Source of the DNA: Bacteroidales bacterium
GTDB lineage: Bacteria; Bacillota; Clostridia; Lachnospirales; Lachnospiraceae
Length of the DNA stretch: 64,000 nucleotides
Direction of reading: 5' to 3'
NCBI GenBank assembly: GCA_023664535.1
Contig: JAMPFJ010000012.1
Span: 1 to 64,000, forward strand
Part shown: one piece after another, positions 62,032 through 64,000 of the stretch
Numbering within the stretch: the first letter of the stretch is position 1
How the letters are laid out: each line of letters starts with the position of its first letter
Program-made: the position numbers and the translations under genes
Notes under the pieces: generated by a model
Database searches by the model: none
Told to the model about the DNA's origin: nothing
Seen by the model: the letters and a program-made list of their open reading frames with translations, nothing else

Positions 62032-62337
62032 ATGGCGGCAACGGATATTACAAAAATTACGGAAAAAAGCAACTGGCAGGATATTACAGAGGGAAACCAG
62101 ATTTACGCTGCCGGTACTTCAAGATTATTTAATACGGGGGAATGGAGAACGCAGACTCCGGTTTTTGATGCGGAAAAATGCAAGCAGTGTTTATTGTGTG
62201 TACCGGTATGCCCGGACAGCTCTATTCCGGTCTGTGACAGCAAGAGAGAAGATTTTGACTATGACCATTGTAAAGGGTGCGGTATCTGTGCGAAGGTCTG
62301 CCCCTTTGATGCGATTGCAATGAAGGATGGTCAATAG
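62032..62337 (+). CDS. porD: Oxidoreductase delta subunit (2[4Fe-4S] ferredoxin)
   Basis: A 101-residue ferredoxin-like subunit that passes electrons from the catalytic subunits to external ferredoxin. Two complete cluster motifs are present: C-K-Q-C-L-L-C-V-P-V-C-P and C-K-G-C-G-I-C-A-K-V-C-P. The N-terminal 50 residues (N-T-G-E-W-R-T-Q-T-P) are typical of PorD. It starts directly after the porG stop codon, so expression is coupled. Confidence 0.94.
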   Translation: MAATDITKITEKSNWQDITEGNQIYAAGTSRLFNTGEWRTQTPVFDAEKCKQCLLCVPVCPDSSIPVCDSKREDFDYDHCKGCGICAKVCPFDAIAMKDGQ

Positions 62338-62354
62338 GAGGGAGGAGCAAGAAC

Positions 62355-63536
62355 ATGGCAATTAGAGAACGATTATCGGGAAATGAAGCCATTTCCTATG
62401 CAATAAAGCAGGTAAACCCGGATGTTATGCCGGCATTTCCTATCACACCGTCTACCGAGATTCCCCAGTATGTGGCAAATTATATTGCAAACGGGGAGAT
62501 GGATACGGACTTTATTCCGGTGGAAAGTGAGCACAGCTCCATGAGTGCGACAATCGGGGCTTCTGCGGCAGGGGCAAGGGCGCTTACGGCAACCTCCTCC
62601 TGCGGGCTTGCGCTGATGTGGGAGGAGCTTTATGTGGCGGCATCTAACCGTCTTCCGCTGGCACTCTGTCTGGTAAACCGGGCGCTGTCCGGTCCCATTA
62701 ACATTAACTGTGACCATTCCGATTCCATGGGGGCAAGGGATACCGGATTTATCCAGATTTATGCGGAGAACAACCAGGAGGTATACGATAACTTTATTCA
62801 GGCATACCGCATTTCCGAGCATAAAGAGGTGCGGCTTCCCATCATGATTTGCCAAGACGGTTTTATTACCAGCCATGCGGTGGAGAATATCGAATTGCTG
62901 GAGGACGACAAAGTAAAGGGCTTTGTCGGGGAATACGAGCCGGAAAACTATCTGCTGAATGCCGACCAGCCTATGGCGTTGGGACCCTATGCGGTTTCCA
63001 ATTACTACATGGAGACGAAGATGGCGCAAAACACCGCAATGAAAAATGCGAAAAAGGTAATTTTAGAAGTGGGAAAAGAGTTTGGCGAAATGTCCGGAAG
63101 AAGCTACGGCTTCTTTGAAGAATACCGTCTTGAGGATGCGGATTATGCGCTGGTAATCATTGGCTCTGCGGCGGGAACCGCAAAGGATGCGGTGGATGCC
63201 TTAAGAGAGCAGGGGATGAAAGCGGGCCTGTTAAAATTGAGGGTATTCCGTCCGTTTCCGGATGAAGAGCTTGCGGCGGCGTTAAAAAACTGTAAAGTGG
63301 CTGCCATTATGGACAGAAGTGAGGGCTTCCGGGGAAAAGGCGGCCCGCTGGGTGCAGAGATTAAGGCGGCATTATACGATTATGCAAAAGAGGTAAAGGC
63401 ATTTAATCTTATTTACGGTCTGGGCGGAAGAGATTTTACGGTGGAAGAGGCAAAGAGTATTTACCGGGAGTTAGCGGCATACGACAAGGAAGGCAGGGCA
63501 TTTGAGGAATACCGCTACATCGGACTCAGAGGATAA
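62355..63536 (+). CDS. porA: 2-oxoacid:ferredoxin oxidoreductase alpha subunit
   Basis: A 393-residue alpha subunit. The N-terminal part has G-N-E-A-I-S-Y-A-I-K-Q and A-F-P-I-T-P-S-T-E-I, which bind the 2-oxoacid substrate side, and E-S-E-H-S-S-M-S-A-T-I-G-A-S-A-A-G-A-R. The C-terminal part has R-V-F-R-P-F-P and M-D-R-S. The complex oxidatively decarboxylates pyruvate to acetyl-CoA with reduced ferredoxin; the subunit set fits pyruvate best, but branched-chain oxoacids cannot be excluded. AGGAGG precedes the ATG. Confidence 0.93.
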   Translation: MAIRERLSGNEAISYAIKQVNPDVMPAFPITPSTEIPQYVANYIANGEMDTDFIPVESEHSSMSATIGASAAGARALTATSSCGLALMWEELYVAASNRLPLALCLVNRALSGPININCDHSDSMGARDTGFIQIYAENNQEVYDNFIQAYRISEHKEVRLPIMICQDGFITSHAVENIELLEDDKVKGFVGEYEPENYLLNADQPMALGPYAVSNYYMETKMAQNTAMKNAKKVILEVGKEFGEMSGRSYGFFEEYRLEDADYALVIIGSAAGTAKDAVDALREQGMKAGLLKLRVFRPFPDEELAAALKNCKVAAIMDRSEGFRGKGGPLGAEIKAALYDYAKEVKAFNLIYGLGGRDFTVEEAKSIYRELAAYDKEGRAFEEYRYIGLRG

Positions 63537-63551
63537 GGGGGCAAATGAAAA

Positions 63552-64000
63552 ATGAGTTACAATTTTAAAGAAGAAATGAATAAACCGGAACGTTTGGCTC
63601 CCGGTCATAGAATGTGCGCCGGATGCGGCGGAACCATTGCGGTTCGTGCGGTGCTTCGTGCCCTTCATGAAGGGGATAAGGCGGTTATCGGCAATGCGAC
63701 GGGCTGTCTGGAGGTGTCCACATTTATGTATCCGTATACCTCTTATGAGGACAGCTATATCCATAACGCTTTTGAAAATGCAGGGGCGACCATGGGCGGT
63801 GTGGAGACGGCATACAATGTGTTAAAGCGGAAAGGAAAGATTAAGGACGATTACAAATTTATTACCTTTGGCGGAGACGGAGGCACCTATGATATCGGGT
63901 TCCAGTCTTTATCCGGCGCCATGGAGCGGAATCATGATTTTGTCTATGTGTGCTATGATAACGGAGCCTATATGAATACCGGTATTCAGCGTTCCTCCGC
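63552..64000 (+). CDS. porB: 2-oxoacid:ferredoxin oxidoreductase beta subunit, partial
   Basis: The first 149 codons of the thiamine-diphosphate-binding beta subunit; the gene runs off the window. The start region has M-C-A-G-C-G-G, part of the cysteine set for the catalytic-site iron-sulfur cluster, and the TPP/magnesium motif [11 protein letters not shown] followed by N-G-A-Y-M-N-T. It begins 15 bases after porA. Confidence 0.93.
   Translation, partial: MSYNFKEEMNKPERLAPGHRMCAGCGGTIAVRAVLRALHEGDKAVIGNATGCLEVSTFMYPYTSYEDSYIHNAFENAGATMGGVETAYNVLKRKGKIKDDYKFITFGGDGGTYDIGFQSLSGAMERNHDFVYVCYDNGAYMNTGIQRSS

Overview
This window fits a low- to mid-GC anaerobic Firmicute, most likely a gut Lachnospiraceae (Clostridia). 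The support is indirect: sigma-A promoters and AGGAGG ribosome binding sites throughout, the long single-chain PurL, a four-subunit Por, FabV as enoyl-ACP reductase, QueH, BspA-type leucine-rich surface proteins, CheX/CheY, and many small ABC operons. No rRNA, CRISPR array, prophage or intact insertion sequence was seen.

Layout. 1-4.2 kb is an AT-rich accessory stretch: broken C-terminal tips of polymorphic toxins (an AHH nuclease and a deaminase), small immunity-like genes (Imm3-like, ankyrin, CPCC) and an AAA/DUF4143 ATPase. 4.4-6.2 kb holds a CmpB-like membrane protein, a small unknown protein and queH. 6.2-12.7 kb is carA-carB behind a leader terminator, then fabV and a TetR regulator. 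12.8-16.8 kb has a chemoreceptor, a YtqA/YhcC-type radical SAM protein, tRNA-Trp and a zinc macrodomain hydrolase. 17.1-20.5 kb is an ECF sigma/membrane protein/ABC operon. 20.5-25.0 kb is a two-component system divergent from a lantibiotic-immunity-like FEG ABC transporter. 25.0-26.0 kb is non-coding or small-coding: a 25-codon ORF, a candidate small RNA, what looks like an undescribed Fst/par-type type I toxin-antitoxin locus, and tRNA-Gly. 26.3-29.8 kb has a YfbR-like nucleotidase, glgA and serS.

30.2-33.2 kb encodes a BspA/Big2 surface protein. 33.4-37.8 kb has a DUF1292 protein, a membrane GGDEF-EAL protein and, divergently, a CheX-like phosphatase with MshEN-like repeats followed by a CheY. 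37.9-46.0 kb is purL, nnrD/E, alr, mazF and a CorC-like CBS protein. 46.0-47.9 kb is a GntR/YtrA-type ABC operon. 48.1-55.8 kb is one long operon: MarR regulator, heterodimeric ABC exporter (one half degenerate), MATE exporter and a receptor-like kinase with an external leucine-rich domain. 56.0-61.1 kb is a giant secreted repeat protein. 61.5-64.0 kb is porG-porD-porA-porB, with porB cut by the window edge.

Main point of interest: at 25.4-25.75 kb two convergent promoters flank a shared perfect hairpin. One RNA encodes a 31-residue hydrophobic peptide with a polar tail. The other is a roughly 75-nt RNA carrying a diverged direct repeat complementary to the peptide's translation start. This is the architecture of the Fst/RNAII par locus of enterococcal plasmids, here between chromosomal genes. 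A second point is the CheX protein with c-di-GMP-binding-like repeats, divergent from a c-di-GMP metabolic enzyme.
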